Source: Aquila chrysaetos chrysaetos
Taxonomy: Eukaryota > Chordata > Aves > Accipitriformes > Accipitridae
DNA length: 64,000 nt
Assembly: GCF_900496995.4 (NCBI RefSeq)
Contig: NC_044018.1
Location: 14,098,501 to 14,162,500, forward strand
Direction of reading: 5' to 3'
The notes beneath the pieces are model-generated. The model made no database searches, was not told where the DNA came from, and saw only the letters and a list, made by a program, of their open reading frames with translations. The position numbers and the translations under genes are program-made. Positions 50,920 through 61,800 of this stretch are shown here, piece by piece (position 1 is the first letter of the stretch; the number at the start of each line of letters is the position of its first letter).

Positions 50920-53469
50920 ACCAGATTGCTGTCACTAACTCTGGACTGAAATCTAGCTCAAGAAAAAAACAAAAGGATCTGTATGGGTATCTTTGTTGTT
51001 AATAACAGGCTGCTACTTGAACATAGTCACGGCAATACTATATCCCAGGTTAATACCATCTGTGAATATTTCCAACGCATTTTCTCCGGACCTTATGCAA
51101 AGGACTAAGGCCTTAATTTTGTTGTTACCTCTATCTGTACAAATTTGGAGCGATGCCAAAGACTTCTGACAGAGCTTGAATAAATAAGCATAGACTGATT
51201 CCTATCACTTCCTTTATATACTACAAAATATCGTCCTACATCTAGCTAGGTAAAACAAGGAAAATTGTTGTGTTTATGAACCAGGTTAGTAAATCATTAC
51301 AAAAAAACCCAGAGTCAAAATGGCTGTTTCGGTAGAGTGATGGAGTATTTGGAAAGCACAGTGAAAAGTTTAAAGCCAGTCTGTTTTAAATTCTCACTAG
51401 TGAGGACATGCAATGCTGTTCTTGCAAGGATCCTCTCTCTAATCCTATATTATTCATCTAAAGGAATTTGAAGAAAAAGCATTCCAGAAATCAAAATTAT
51501 CAATGTGACTGTACTGCATTCATCCCATCTTCATACACATTCTGTTATTTATTCCCTCTTCATGTAATTCTCCCTGCCTCTTGCAACCTCAGTTCTCTCA
51601 TGCATATTTTTATAAGGGGAAATTCAAATAAATTACTTTTGCCCACTCTTCCTTCTCCTAGCACTTAAGTTTTAATTTTTTTGTCAGTACCTTAGGTGTA
51701 AAACTGGTGCCTTTCTGCAATCCCACAGTGCTCCCACCAAGTGATAGAGGGAAATAATTTCTAACAGACAATTTGGGATATCTAATGCAGTATAATAATC
51801 AAGATACACAAAACTATGTAGAGGAGACTGCTCATGTTATGGAAGAAGCTATCATTATCAGACAGCAACTATTGCCAATATAAAGCAAAAATATTACACA
51901 TTTATTAAAAGGTATGTTGTGATTTGTGGCTATTTCAGCAGTAATTTGACAGTAATGACAATTCACATTTTTCACATCTTTACCCTGTATTGTACTAACC
52001 AAGGTACTTCAGGGGAGCCTATTACCACATAACTTTGCCAAGTGTATCAGCAAACACAAAGCCAGTTAGATGACCTTCACTGAAGGGGTGCAGTTTGGGG
52101 GGTTTGTGTTTTATTTTTTGGTTGTCTTTTTTTTTTTTTTTTAAGAGATATTTATGCTGACACTTTTATTATAATGAAGTACACTCCACCCTCACAGCTT
52201 CAGCTACGGGAGGCAAACACTTTGTAGAAATGAAATTACTGTTGCAACAAGGTTGCTTATGACGTTGTTTAATACAAAAAGGAGCCAGGACACAGTACAT
52301 GGATAGGGGGTGGAGTGTATTGTATATACAGAAGAGGGGTATTACTTCTGTTCTGCCACCTGACATTGATGTGGGAAGAGGGGACAAAAACAAATGCATT
52401 TTCTTTCCAGTACTGAAACATGCAAAGACAAAATGCTTATTACAAGTTGTATGCAGCTCAGAATAATAATAATACAGCTCTAGAAATGCCCCAGTATACT
52501 TAATTTGTTTAGGTTTTTTTTTAATAGATGTTTAATACTCTGATCTTTCACTTCAAAACTTAGAATTAAGCAATGAGTGAAGAGGATCTGAAATACAGAC
52601 AAGGCATTGCTCACATCACATTAAGAGGTATCTTTTAAATGCAGCTGTGGATTTCAAAACTTAAACTGAACAGGATTTTTAGTTGCTTGGAATTTGAAAC
52701 GCAAGATGAACTTGGCCACATTACATCTATTTTCTATAAGTGGAATTGTAAATATGCAATAAATTGCTGTTTCAAAGAGGCAACATGCAGAACTGAAACC
52801 TATTTGTTTCTTGCAGGATTCTGTTGACCTGTGCATGAAGAGGTATTGAAGCAGTGGTGCAGCGAGAATCACTACAGCGATACAAATCCACAGCTCAAGC
52901 ATGAGATCCTAGCGGCTGGATTTCTGAGGAGCAACGCTGAGTACACTGTTCTCCAAAATACACCACTTTCTTTAACCAATGAATTTAGTTTCAGGAAAAC
53001 AGCTGCTCACCAACTTTTTTCCAAATGAAAAAAAAAAAAAGGCAGGGAGGGTAGGAGGAAGGAAGGGGTGGAAAGAGCTTATGCATTATGGTGACATTTA
53101 GCAGAGAGCTGCAAACAAAAAGCAAAGGCGACAAGTATTTTAAATGGGATAGATTTCAACCAGAAATGTGAAAGCATTTCCCCCTATTAATATCTTGCCA
53201 GAGTTGGCTGGGACAAAATTTGGGTTGCAGCTACAGGCTGAAGCAACAGTGCTGAGAAACAAAACAAACAGGTATTTACCCCCCCCCCCCCGTCCCCGTC
53301 CCCCCCCAGCCCCCCCTTCCCCTCCCAGTTAGCAAAGTATGACTGATGCTTTTGGTTGGCTGCAAGGCAAATATTAGCTAGAATCTCATTTAGCTAGATC
53401 CACATCCATGGCCCCAGATGTTTAAAACTTATCATGGATTAAAGCCATGAAATAAAAATTTAAAAAAAA
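50920..53469. other. Sequence downstream of LRATD1, no other gene seen
   Basis: This lies beyond the proximal poly(A) signal of LRATD1 and could include a longer alternative 3' untranslated region. A minus-strand AATAAA (52165-52170) is followed 22 bases later by an A16 run on the same strand (52142-52127). No coding sequence is recognised. Confidence 0.45.
53279..53325 (-). repeat. C-rich tract; G-quadruplex potential on minus strand
   Basis: A C13 run and further runs of C4, C8, C7 and C4 are separated by GT, AG or TT. On the strand that LRATD1 is transcribed from, this reads as clustered G tracts, about 160-200 bases past the proximal poly(A) signal. Confidence 0.7.
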
Positions 53470-53794
53470 TTTCAATTTGAAATTTTATTGGCGTGTTGCT
53501 AGAATGGTCAACATCGATCGACAGGAGAGACTTTGTCCACACGCTCCGAGAACAGCCTTCCTGCACCTCCCCCCTCTTTTCTTCCTCTCTCTCTCGCTCT
53601 TTCAGCGTTAATGCTCTTGAAAGCCGAACAAAATACTGGCTATGGGTGTAAAGAATGCTGGTTTTTTGGAATGTTGCCATGGATCCCGCTTCCAGTCGCG
53701 TCCCACGGAAAGAAGGTGCAGCCTGCCGTCTCTGTGGCAGGCTGGTCTCCCCGGGCAGGGCAGAAGGAAGGTAGCCACGCACCCCCGCTACTCC
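53470..53794 (-). other. LRATD1: LRATD1 proximal 3' untranslated region
   Basis: This is the stretch between the LRATD1 stop codon and just past the first AATAAA on its strand. It includes a TC-rich plus-strand patch near 53560-53605, which reads GA-rich in the transcript. The limit assumes cleavage shortly after the signal; a longer form is possible. Confidence 0.55.
53484..53489 (-). terminator. LRATD1: Poly(A) signal AATAAA for LRATD1
   Basis: The first canonical hexamer after the stop codon in the direction of transcription, about 305 bases downstream. It is followed by U-rich sequence in the transcript sense, which fits a cleavage site. Distal use of other hexamers cannot be excluded. 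Confidence 0.5.
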
Positions 53795-54649
53795 CTATTC
53801 TTTCCCATCCACTATAGCCAGGTCTTTGATCACCCTCAGTTTGCCGCTGGCATCGATCCTGCGCTTCTCGCGTATTAGATCCTCCAGGCTGTGGAACCTC
53901 ACCGTGTGCACCTTGTTCTCGGCCAAGTGGATCTTGAGATAGTATTGCTGCTGGTGCTGGGTGCCGGCAGCAGCCTGCAGCTCCCCCCCGGCTTTGAACT
54001 CCCTTTTCCCGAAGCGGCACCAGGCGGCGAAGCTCTCGGAGTTCGTCCAGCAGATCTCGTCGCTTTTTAAGCCCAGGTGCCCGCAGGCGTTTTGCACCAC
54101 CAGCTCGGCCACCAGCGGGCGAAAGCGGTACCAGCTATTCACCACCCGGCCCACGTTGCCCGCGGCCGCCTCGTACAAGCTGTCCTGGCGGATCTGCCCC
54201 TGGTGCAGGTGGATGATCTGCCCGCTGCCCACGTACACCGCCCAGTGCGGCGGGGGGTGCTCCGAGGGCCCCAGGTAGAGCAGCTCCAGCAGGTCCCCCG
54301 GCTTGCAGAGGGCAGGCAGGGCCGACACCGAGTAGACGCTGAGGTCCCCGGCCTGGGGGCCGCTGCTGACCTTGGAGAAGATGCATTCCTGGCCGCGGAA
54401 AGCGGAGAACTGGGTCTCGTTCAGCACCAGCTGGTGGTGGAGGTGGTGGGTGGGCGTCTCCTGGCCAGGGCTGCCGGAGCCCTTCACGCTGTACTTGTCT
54501 GGCTGGCCTCGCTCGTCCAGGTCCTCCTCCTCATCCGAAAAGAAGTAAGCCACCCCGACGCGCAGCTCGTCTTTCTCGATCCCCGAGGGGTCCCCGGTCG
54601 GCAGCTCGCTGTAATTCAGGTGGGTGATGCGATCCAGTTGATTTCCCAT
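53795..54649 (-). CDS. LRATD1: LRAT domain-containing protein 1
   Basis: Encodes 284 residues on an unbroken exon, close to the roughly 290 residues of mammalian LRATD1 (formerly FAM84A/NSE1). The N terminus MGNQLDRITHLNYSELPTGD and the C terminus SLEDLIREKRRIDASGKLRV are the recognised signatures; the paralogue LRATD2 starts differently. The start at 54649 was chosen from that conserved MGNQ end; the open frame continues upstream only because the leader and intron lack stops. An acidic run (SDEEEDLDE, residues 38-46) precedes a His-rich linker. The LRAT/NlpC-P60-like domain spans about 115-215, with HWAVYVG (H135) and IIHLH (H147). At the position of the catalytic cysteine in the family's NCEHF motif it reads NSESF (203-207), with Ser204. 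Acyltransferase activity is therefore unlikely. The mammalian protein is linked to cell morphology and migration, but its mechanism is not settled. Gly2 could permit N-myristoylation, though position 6 is Asp. Codons are strongly GC-rich at third positions, as expected inside a CpG island. Confidence 0.97.
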   Translation of the reverse strand: MGNQLDRITHLNYSELPTGDPSGIEKDELRVGVAYFFSDEEEDLDERGQPDKYSVKGSGSPGQETPTHHLHHQLVLNETQFSAFRGQECIFSKVSSGPQAGDLSVYSVSALPALCKPGDLLELLYLGPSEHPPPHWAVYVGSGQIIHLHQGQIRQDSLYEAAAGNVGRVVNSWYRFRPLVAELVVQNACGHLGLKSDEICWTNSESFAAWCRFGKREFKAGGELQAAAGTQHQQQYYLKIHLAENKVHTVRFHSLEDLIREKRRIDASGKLRVIKDLAIVDGKE

Positions 54650-54686
54650 CAATGACAGGGCGAGGCGAGGGCAGGAATCGCCGGAT

Positions 54687-54814
54687 CTGAAGGAAGGGTG
54701 GGGTGGGCAGGGACAGAGAGAACAAGAGAAGGCAAGGAGGGTGCAAGCGGAGCGAAGGAAGGAAAGAAAAGAGGAAAGAAAGAAAAAGAGAAAAAAAAAA
54801 ATCAAGGCACATAC
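54687..54814 (-). other. LRATD1: Short intron in the LRATD1 5' leader
   Basis: In transcript sense, a strong donor (CTTTG|GTATGT, donor bases at 54814-54813) and a long pyrimidine tract ending in CCCACCCTTCCTTCAG (AG at 54688-54687) delimit 128 bases. The acceptor lies 37 bases before the ATG. The plus strand shows the tract as the purine-rich 54690-54800 segment. A leader intron just before a single coding exon fits the two-exon layout of LRATD1 in other vertebrates. Splicing is predicted, not observed. Confidence 0.7.
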
Positions 54815-55520
54815 CAAAGATTTCGGCGATTCCGCCCTGAGCCCCCATCCCTCCCCCGCTCCTTCCCTCCCCTTCCCTCCGTGCGAGGCAGAAACTCCCA
54901 GCGCGGATCCTTCCCCCTGCCCTCGGGGTGCGGGGCAGGGCACGGCACAGCCCCGGCCCCCCCCGGCTCTCGCCGGGCCGCCCGAGCCCCACGGTCCCGG
55001 GGGTCCCCGCTCCCACCGCCGCGGGAGAAGGCGGCTCCCCGCCGCCTGTCAGCTCTGCGCGGGGCGGGGGGGGACGACGACGGAGTTGCCCCGGGAGCCT
55101 CCGCTCCCCGCTCGGCAAGGGGATAGGGCTCCCGGGGCGCGGGGAGGGTCTGGCCCGGGGGGTCCCGAGCCCTTCCCTCCGCCTGCGCCCAGCCGAGCCG
55201 CGCTGGGCAGCGCTGCATGCGGGAAGGCGGCTGGAGGAGCACACGGCCTCGGAGCCAGCACCCCCCCCCCCCCCCGATCCCCGCAGCCCGGCCGGGACTC
55301 CGCACGGAACGGGCAAAGAGCCGGCGATCAGCACCCCCCCCCCCGCCTCTCCCCGCCAAGGTGTCCCTCTCTCACCCCGCCCCCCCTCCGTACCCGTGGT
55401 CGCCCAGCGCCAGAACCCCCCCCAAACTCCTTCAAAGTCGTCCTGTCCCCATGGGCGCTGCAGAGGAGGTGAGCTCCGTCCTCCCCGCCGAGCGCCCGGC
55501 TCCTCCGCCCGCGCCGCCCC
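54815..55520 (-). other. LRATD1: LRATD1 5' leader exon (upper limit uncertain)
   Basis: Its 3' end is set by the predicted splice donor. The 5' end is placed roughly 60-100 bases below the CCAAT box. The segment is very GC-rich. In transcript sense it includes G15 (55275-55261) and G11 (55344-55334) runs, so it could fold into G-quadruplexes. Several long open frames here on both strands have the composition of CpG-island DNA (Pro/Arg/Gly/Ala) and no family resemblance, so I do not call them genes. Confidence 0.45.
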
Positions 55521-55582
55521 GCTCCGCTCTGGGCTGCCCGGCCCCTCCGGCGAGCCTAAGTACCGGCGGCGCCGCTCCCGAG

Positions 55583-55605
55583 CCCGCCCCGGCCCCGCTC
55601 ATTGG
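55583..55605 (-). promoter_or_regulatory. LRATD1: LRATD1 promoter: CCAAT box and GC box
   Basis: On the minus strand a CCAAT box sits at 55605-55601 (context GGCCAATGAG), followed about ten bases downstream by an Sp1-type GGGGCGGG (55590-55583). This is a common TATA-less CpG-island arrangement recruiting NF-Y and Sp1. No convincing TATA box is placed correctly. The transcription start is inferred to lie about 60-100 bases further left. Confidence 0.55.
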
Positions 55606-55664
55606 CCGCGCCGCCCTGCGCCCGGCGGCGGCGGGGCTCCGCGGCGTCACTGCCCGGCCGGGCC

Positions 55665-55688
55665 CCGCCGCCGCCGCCGCCGCCGCCG
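55665..55688 (+). repeat. (CCG)8 trinucleotide repeat upstream of LRATD1
   Basis: Eight uninterrupted CCG units, about 60 bases upstream of the CCAAT box relative to LRATD1 transcription. Short CCG/CGG runs are frequent in CpG-island promoters and can be length-polymorphic. Confidence 0.9.
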
Positions 55689-55840
55689 CGCAGGGCCCCG
55701 CCGAGCCCGGGCGCCCCCCGGGCCGCCCCCGGGGCTGCGGCTCGGTGTGGGGAGGCGGAGCTTCCCGGGGGGAAGGGGATTAAAGAGCGTGCCCACCGCG
55801 GTGTGCCGCTGCCGAGGGATCCCCGCACCGAAATGACAGA

Positions 55841-58800
55841 AAAAGGAGGGGGGGGGGGGGCGAAGTCGTTTCCGTCCAGAAACACCGGCCCAGGCTTCAG
55901 CTGGAGGGTTGCACATGGCCAGGAGTTGCTCCGTCCCTCGAGGTGGGATGCCCCTCCGCCAACTTTCGCAAGCTCAGGCCGTACCTGTGCGGTCCAAGCT
56001 GATCCTCTGGGCTTCCCTACAGCCCCGAGAGACGGGCTTTTCCAGAGGGCTGTTCCTCTTGCCTGTTGCACGACCTACCTGCTTTAGGAAGGCGTGAACT
56101 GCCCTGCGGAGGTGCCTGTCTCTTGCCATCGCCCGGGTGGGACGTTGAAACGTTAGGTGGTTGACGCTAGGTGAGGTGGCTCTGTGTCTGTCGTTCCACA
56201 TCTGGCTGAAGCTGCGGTCGGGGGCTGTCCTCAGGATGTGACGAGAAGACGTGCTATGAGTTGTCTTAACTAAAATACGAGACTGCCTGACAGTAGCAGT
56301 CCGTTCCTTCCTAAAACGTATGAAATTAAAATCTGTCATCTACAGTAGTTCATACCAATACATGCTTTTACACCTAATTTTGCACAATATGGAAATGAAA
56401 CTCACTCAGAAATGATTAGTTCGTTTGACCACCATTTCCCGCCGAGGCAGTGTCAGCGATGGGATTGTAACCTAGTTCTTCTGAGTTCCTAGTCTTGTGC
56501 TCTAATCATGCAAACTTCTGAGAAGTGAGAATTTAAATATTTTAAGACACTTCATGAAAAAATCTAATTACATTCATTGGTTCATATGTGAATCATATTA
56601 TAGTACCATTTTTATCTAGGAGTAAATTTACTACTTTCTTCACAGTGGAAATATTTTTGTCACCTAGACCTAAGTATTTCTGCTTTCGGTGTTTGTGGAT
56701 AGTATCTCTCTTCACTGCTGGCCTTTTTCCAGCCTTCAGGTTTCATTAACTGAGAACAATAATGCCATCACTTTATTCTCATGACAGAGCGACATACATC
56801 CTTAAATAAATATAGTGAATTTCAGTTTCTCAGGGTACAAGTTGTATACCTAAGTTCATATGGGTCAAATATTGAGTTTCTTAGATAGACCTGTTTACTT
56901 TGAATGACCCTTTTCTTTTTCCATTCAAATATTTATATGGCTGCCTTTCTAGAACAGCATTTTTTTGTTCTCATTACATTTTTAACATACGCAAAGGCAT
57001 CGCATTATAAATGGAAGAGAAAAAAAGGGTGTGTTTAGTGATATGACATTCAAAGGCTGACATCAGTTATTTTTCACTGTGGCAATTATACTAATCTGTT
57101 GATGGTTACAGACTTCCCATGTCTCATAAACCCAGGGGCTACAGCCTGAGACTCACAGGAATTAAGCTGATTTCCAGCAGTCAAGGATGTAGCATTCAGG
57201 GTCTGTAGAACTAGAAAGTGAATTTGAAAAAAAATATATATATATAAAAAAAAGGATTCTCTTCTAATATATGCATTTAAAAGTTTCACAGGACTAAGCA
57301 TAACAGATGGATGTCATTAATCTCTGGAATTGTGTAAATGCTTTTCTAATGATTGTCAGAAATTATATGTTCTTTTATGGCATGATCTTCACCAACTGCA
57401 ACATTTTAAATTGAATTATGAAAACACTTTAATAGGTTTAGAGTTAAGGCTGTAAAACAGTGTTTAAATATTTTGATCTTTTTTTTTTTTTTTTTATAAC
57501 TGTTAATGTGCTTCATTGTTAAAGCTAGTCCAAGTTGAAGGCCACTTTCCATAGGCCTTCATCAACAGTTTCTGTTTTCTAAACACTTCACATTTTTTCC
57601 CGTTTAAAGTCTGCATCTTTTTAGGTTGCACTCACACAGTTCACACTTCCCACATTTGCCAATCATCAAGGCTATGTGGAGTAATTTTTAGATAGTTCTA
57701 AACAAACAAAACATTATTTCATCTTTTCCATGCAAAATAGTGGAGAACAGACTGCTTCAGTAAACTGCAGGTGCAGAAGGAAGGAGTCTGGGTCTAAGGA
57801 AGGCTCTGCATTTCTAACTAGGTGGAATATCTCCTGCCAAATTTTAACCATTTTCTTTGTGTCTACCATGCTTTTGGAAGTCGGCTCAATGAGGTTATTC
57901 CATCTCTTGCTGAAGCACTTACAATCCCGTACAATCCACATCTCTCCCCGACCTCTGTTCAACACACCTCCAACACCTGTTTTCTCATTTCACTTCAGTT
58001 CTCTTGGCTGCACACTCTGTCTCATCAGTTCTTCACGCTCTACCTCCATCCCTCAAGAAGGACTTCCCTCAGTTTTTCTTCAATCCCAATTTTAAATTAT
58101 GAAGTGTCAAGAAGTTGCCTTAAACAAAAGCAACAAACAAACCAAAAAAGCCCCAAACTTATAAGTATGCTCATACATAACTGTGATTAAAGGACACTAC
58201 ATAAAAATGATACAGATTATGTAAATTAACGCTTGAAATAAACCTCTCAGTTTGCAGGCTTCTGTTGACGTTAGAGGATGTTACAAAAGCAGTACAGTGT
58301 CCACAGAAGTATATCGTCGTGGTCTGCTGGAGATGCTTGTTTTGCCTGAGCTATTTTGATTAATAAATTTATCATCTCCTTTAGGTGTTTTACTTCTGAG
58401 AGCTCATGGAGGCTTATTTAGCAAGGCCGCAAGTGCAGGCTTGGCTGCTTTCAGGCCACGGCACTGGCGGTGCAGCTTCGCTCAGTTCACGCTCCCATTG
58501 ACCAGCTTCAGCCTCGCTGACCAGCGTCATAATGTCTCCTTGCACCAGGACATGGGAATTTGCCATGTTACTAACCCTAGTCTGTTGTTATGAACCCTAA
58601 CAAATTTTTCCTCATTCCGAGCATAGGAGAGAAACCTGATAACATCATCCTCTCTGGTTCTGTCCCGGTCTACTCCGAGGGAGTGAACTTACATTTTTCC
58701 ATTGCTGTTTTTTCCTTTTGTGCCTTTTTCCATCCTTGGCATTTTGTCACTGTTGCATTTATGTTTAATTTAATACAGTGAAAACTCTTAAAATATGTAA

Positions 58801-61800
58801 CAAAATAGATACCCAGTAGCTTATTTTTTAAACCTTATTTTTTAAATGTTCTTATCATCTTGCCTTGAGCTGAGCTTTGGATGCCTGGACCCCTGTTGCT
58901 AAAAGTGGAGCTGAAACCTCTGTTGATTTGAATGAGCAGAGAACATTTGTGCAGAAAAATTTAGGAACACATGTTTCAATAAACAACCAGAGATAAAAAA
59001 AGTGATGGCAAGGGTGGGAACTTTCCTATGTATGATAAACTTTCTCTAGATTGTAGAAATCTGCCCATTACAGTTCTGTTAACGTTGAATCTCACATGCT
59101 CAGGAACTCACCTCTATTTCTGATTGCAATCTGGTCTGCCCGTAGGCACCTAGACATAAAGGGTACCAGGAAGGTTCTTTTTCACCTGAAATTCTCTACA
59201 GTGGCATACTCCATGTGTACTTCTGTGCCTATACCCTCATCACAGTCTTCGTGTACCTAAGGCCTCAGAGACACAAGGCGTTAGTCCTTTGAGAAACCTT
59301 TGGTCTGGACCACAACTAATGTAGGTGGTAGAGTTGCTCACTTCTTGCAAGCAGCTTTGCATACATATTGTCCACATACCAAGGCAAGGCCATAATGCCC
59401 AGATCTGGGATATTCTGGGTAAATGTGTGCCCTGCCAGCCCTATTGCAGCAGGCACACTACGTGACTAAGTACCGTTTCTACACCTAACTAGTCTGGGAG
59501 AGTCCTGAGATTTTGACCCTTGAGCTTTGGACAGCTTCTGTCATTTTTATCCAGTGATGGTGAAATATAAAATGTGAAAACTCACTCAAGAAGATAATTG
59601 TGGCCACAGTTCTGCCTTTTGCTTCTTTTCTGCTCTTCTACTGGCTTCTGGTGGCTTCATGATTCTTGCATGCATAGGGTCACTTGTAAGTAAAATTGGC
59701 CAGGGGCTGTTCTCTGGCCCTGAGGTATTGTATAACAATATAATTTTCCAGCTGAACTCTCTAAACTCCAAAGCTCGGTGGCTGCATCCAAACTGCCTAT
59801 TAGGAATTATTCCTAATCCATTTTAATCCCTAACCTGTATGGAAGAATAGTAGCTGGCCTGTGCCAAAGCTTTTCAAAAGGCCGTGCTTCCAATTAATAG
59901 TATGAATAATACTGTGCTGGTCCTTGGACATGTGACCTGGCCCTGTGTAGCCGACTATTTAGACTTAACCCAGCTCCTGAAGGAGAAGTGAAGCACGACC
60001 AAGTGTATTTTTTGTCAGATAACGCTTGTAAAGACCCCAAACTTAATTTCTGCTTCCTGATCGAGCGATACAACCGAACAGATATTGTAACAGAAAAGAT
60101 TTTGAGGAGGGATGGAAAGGAACTACCTGCCTTCTAAACATGTTTATCTTTGGAAGACCATTACATAGGCAGGATCCCGAACCGGGAAGCCTCATCACTT
60201 TTGAGCTGCCAGGGAGGAGCAGGGCAGGGTGCTGGGCAGGGGCTGGGTGTGGGGAGCTGGGGGTGCCCTCACTCCCAAGTGCAGCCCCCCAGTGCCCTGG
60301 CAAAGGGAGCAGAGCAGGGCTGGGGGACCGGGGCCAGCTGGGGACCAGCCAGGAGGTCACGGCAGCCATGCAAGGCCACCCCAACACAGGCAGCCTCGCC
60401 TAGGCATGGGGCAGAGCTTCAGTGCAGCTCCCAAGTCAGGGGCTGACGCTCCATCCACACCTCCTGAACGCTCTTCCTCATAAACTGCTTTTCTCCCAGA
60501 CATCTTATCCGAGGTTCATCTTATCAGAGCTGATCTTGAACACAGGCAGCAAACCCCGAGGAAGCGAGGGGAGAGCTTGTAGATCTTGCTGGTGCACTCG
60601 GGGCCCTGACAGTAGCGTCATATTCATTCGCTGGCGTATGAAAGAAAAATAGCTGAGGGACTAGATTTTCATTTAGATGTCTGTCTCTCTACACTAAATG
60701 GAAACTGAATGCATAGACTTTTTTGGGGGGTGGGGGAGGTTAATCTTAAATTACCTACTATGATATGCAAAGAAGCCTTCCCCAGGATTACAACAACATG
60801 CTTCATGAACATTTGAAGAATTGGATGTTGATGAGCATAAAGTTAGATCAATTAACAGTGAATCTTATTTCTTGATCCTTGTATTTCCAGGATTATCTTC
60901 TTCTCAATGTTATTTTGAACATTCCAAAATGCTCTGACATGCCACCATTTCCATATAGAGACAGAAGCAGCAAAACAACAACAACACAACAACAAAACCC
61001 TCTAAGCACACATGACCACAGTCAACTAGGGAAAAATTGCTTATTCATAGCAGAATATTTACAGTTACACAGGCTGTGTTTTGGTTCAGGAATATAGTCT
61101 AAAACTTCATACTATTTACATAAATTTCATTTTAACTTTTATGTCTGTAGGAAATAAAATAAAATATAGCCTAGGCTTGTGGTGAGCCTAACCAAGTGAT
61201 TGTAGCTACAGAATCTGTTTTTCAGTGGCTATGCGTTTGAAATCTTCTGGTAAAGTGAGCCTGATCTTAAATTTGCTAATTCAATCATATATTGGTCCAA
61301 ATAGGTTCAATATAATAAGAGAATTTTTATTCAGGGTCTGTCTTTTTATTTTTTTTTTTTCCAGTAAAGATGGAGTTTCACATTAAATTTAATCATGAAT
61401 AAGAGGATTCCAATTGATAGCGAACTTTAACCCCAACTACCTACTCCTTCAACTTCCTTTATAGCTGATCTTGTGATCATGTAGTTAGTTACAGGGTGAG
61501 TTTAAATTTACAGCACTGCTGTAACAAGGTGTTGAATACGTGCCAGATGAAAAACATCTTTTTTAAATGTGTTGGCACTCTGTAGCTGGTACTCTGAAAA
61601 TGAAACAGTCATGAGTATTGGTCCCTTCTGAATATATGATTTTGACATGGCTTTAATAAAGGTGGTTACATTGTTCCTTCTGTAAAAGGAGGATGATAAT
61701 GGCAGCCTAGTAGGAAAATTCCCATAGGCTCCTCTAGCTCTAGCTACAAATAAATCTAAAATAAAAATGACATCATAATGTTTGTACAGGAAAAAAAATA

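Larger units (their letters stand above)
53950..55840. promoter_or_regulatory. LRATD1: CpG island over LRATD1 promoter and coding exon
   Basis: CG dinucleotides are abundant throughout this interval and rare on either side, where the DNA is AT-rich. The island covers the promoter, leader exon, intron and most of the coding exon, typical of a developmentally regulated vertebrate gene. It is the only such island in the window. Confidence 0.9.

Noticed and set aside
54077..54655. A 192-codon open frame on the plus strand opposite LRATD1
   Set aside because: It is antisense to a clearly conserved coding exon; the GC-rich codons of LRATD1 keep this frame open. It has no family resemblance of its own.
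54650..54943. A 98-residue N-terminal extension of LRATD1 in the same frame
   Set aside because: The sequence is low-complexity (long Phe/Leu/Ser runs) and crosses the predicted intron. Known LRATD1 proteins begin at MGNQ.
54531..55836. Several long open frames on both strands through the CpG island
   Set aside because: Their Pro/Arg/Gly/Ala-rich composition simply reflects GC content; they overlap one another in all frames and match no family.
60140..60483. Overlapping open frames in a GC-rich patch upstream of LRATD1
   Set aside because: Several frames on both strands are open at once, with no recognisable domain and no promoter-like context. Local base composition is the simpler explanation.
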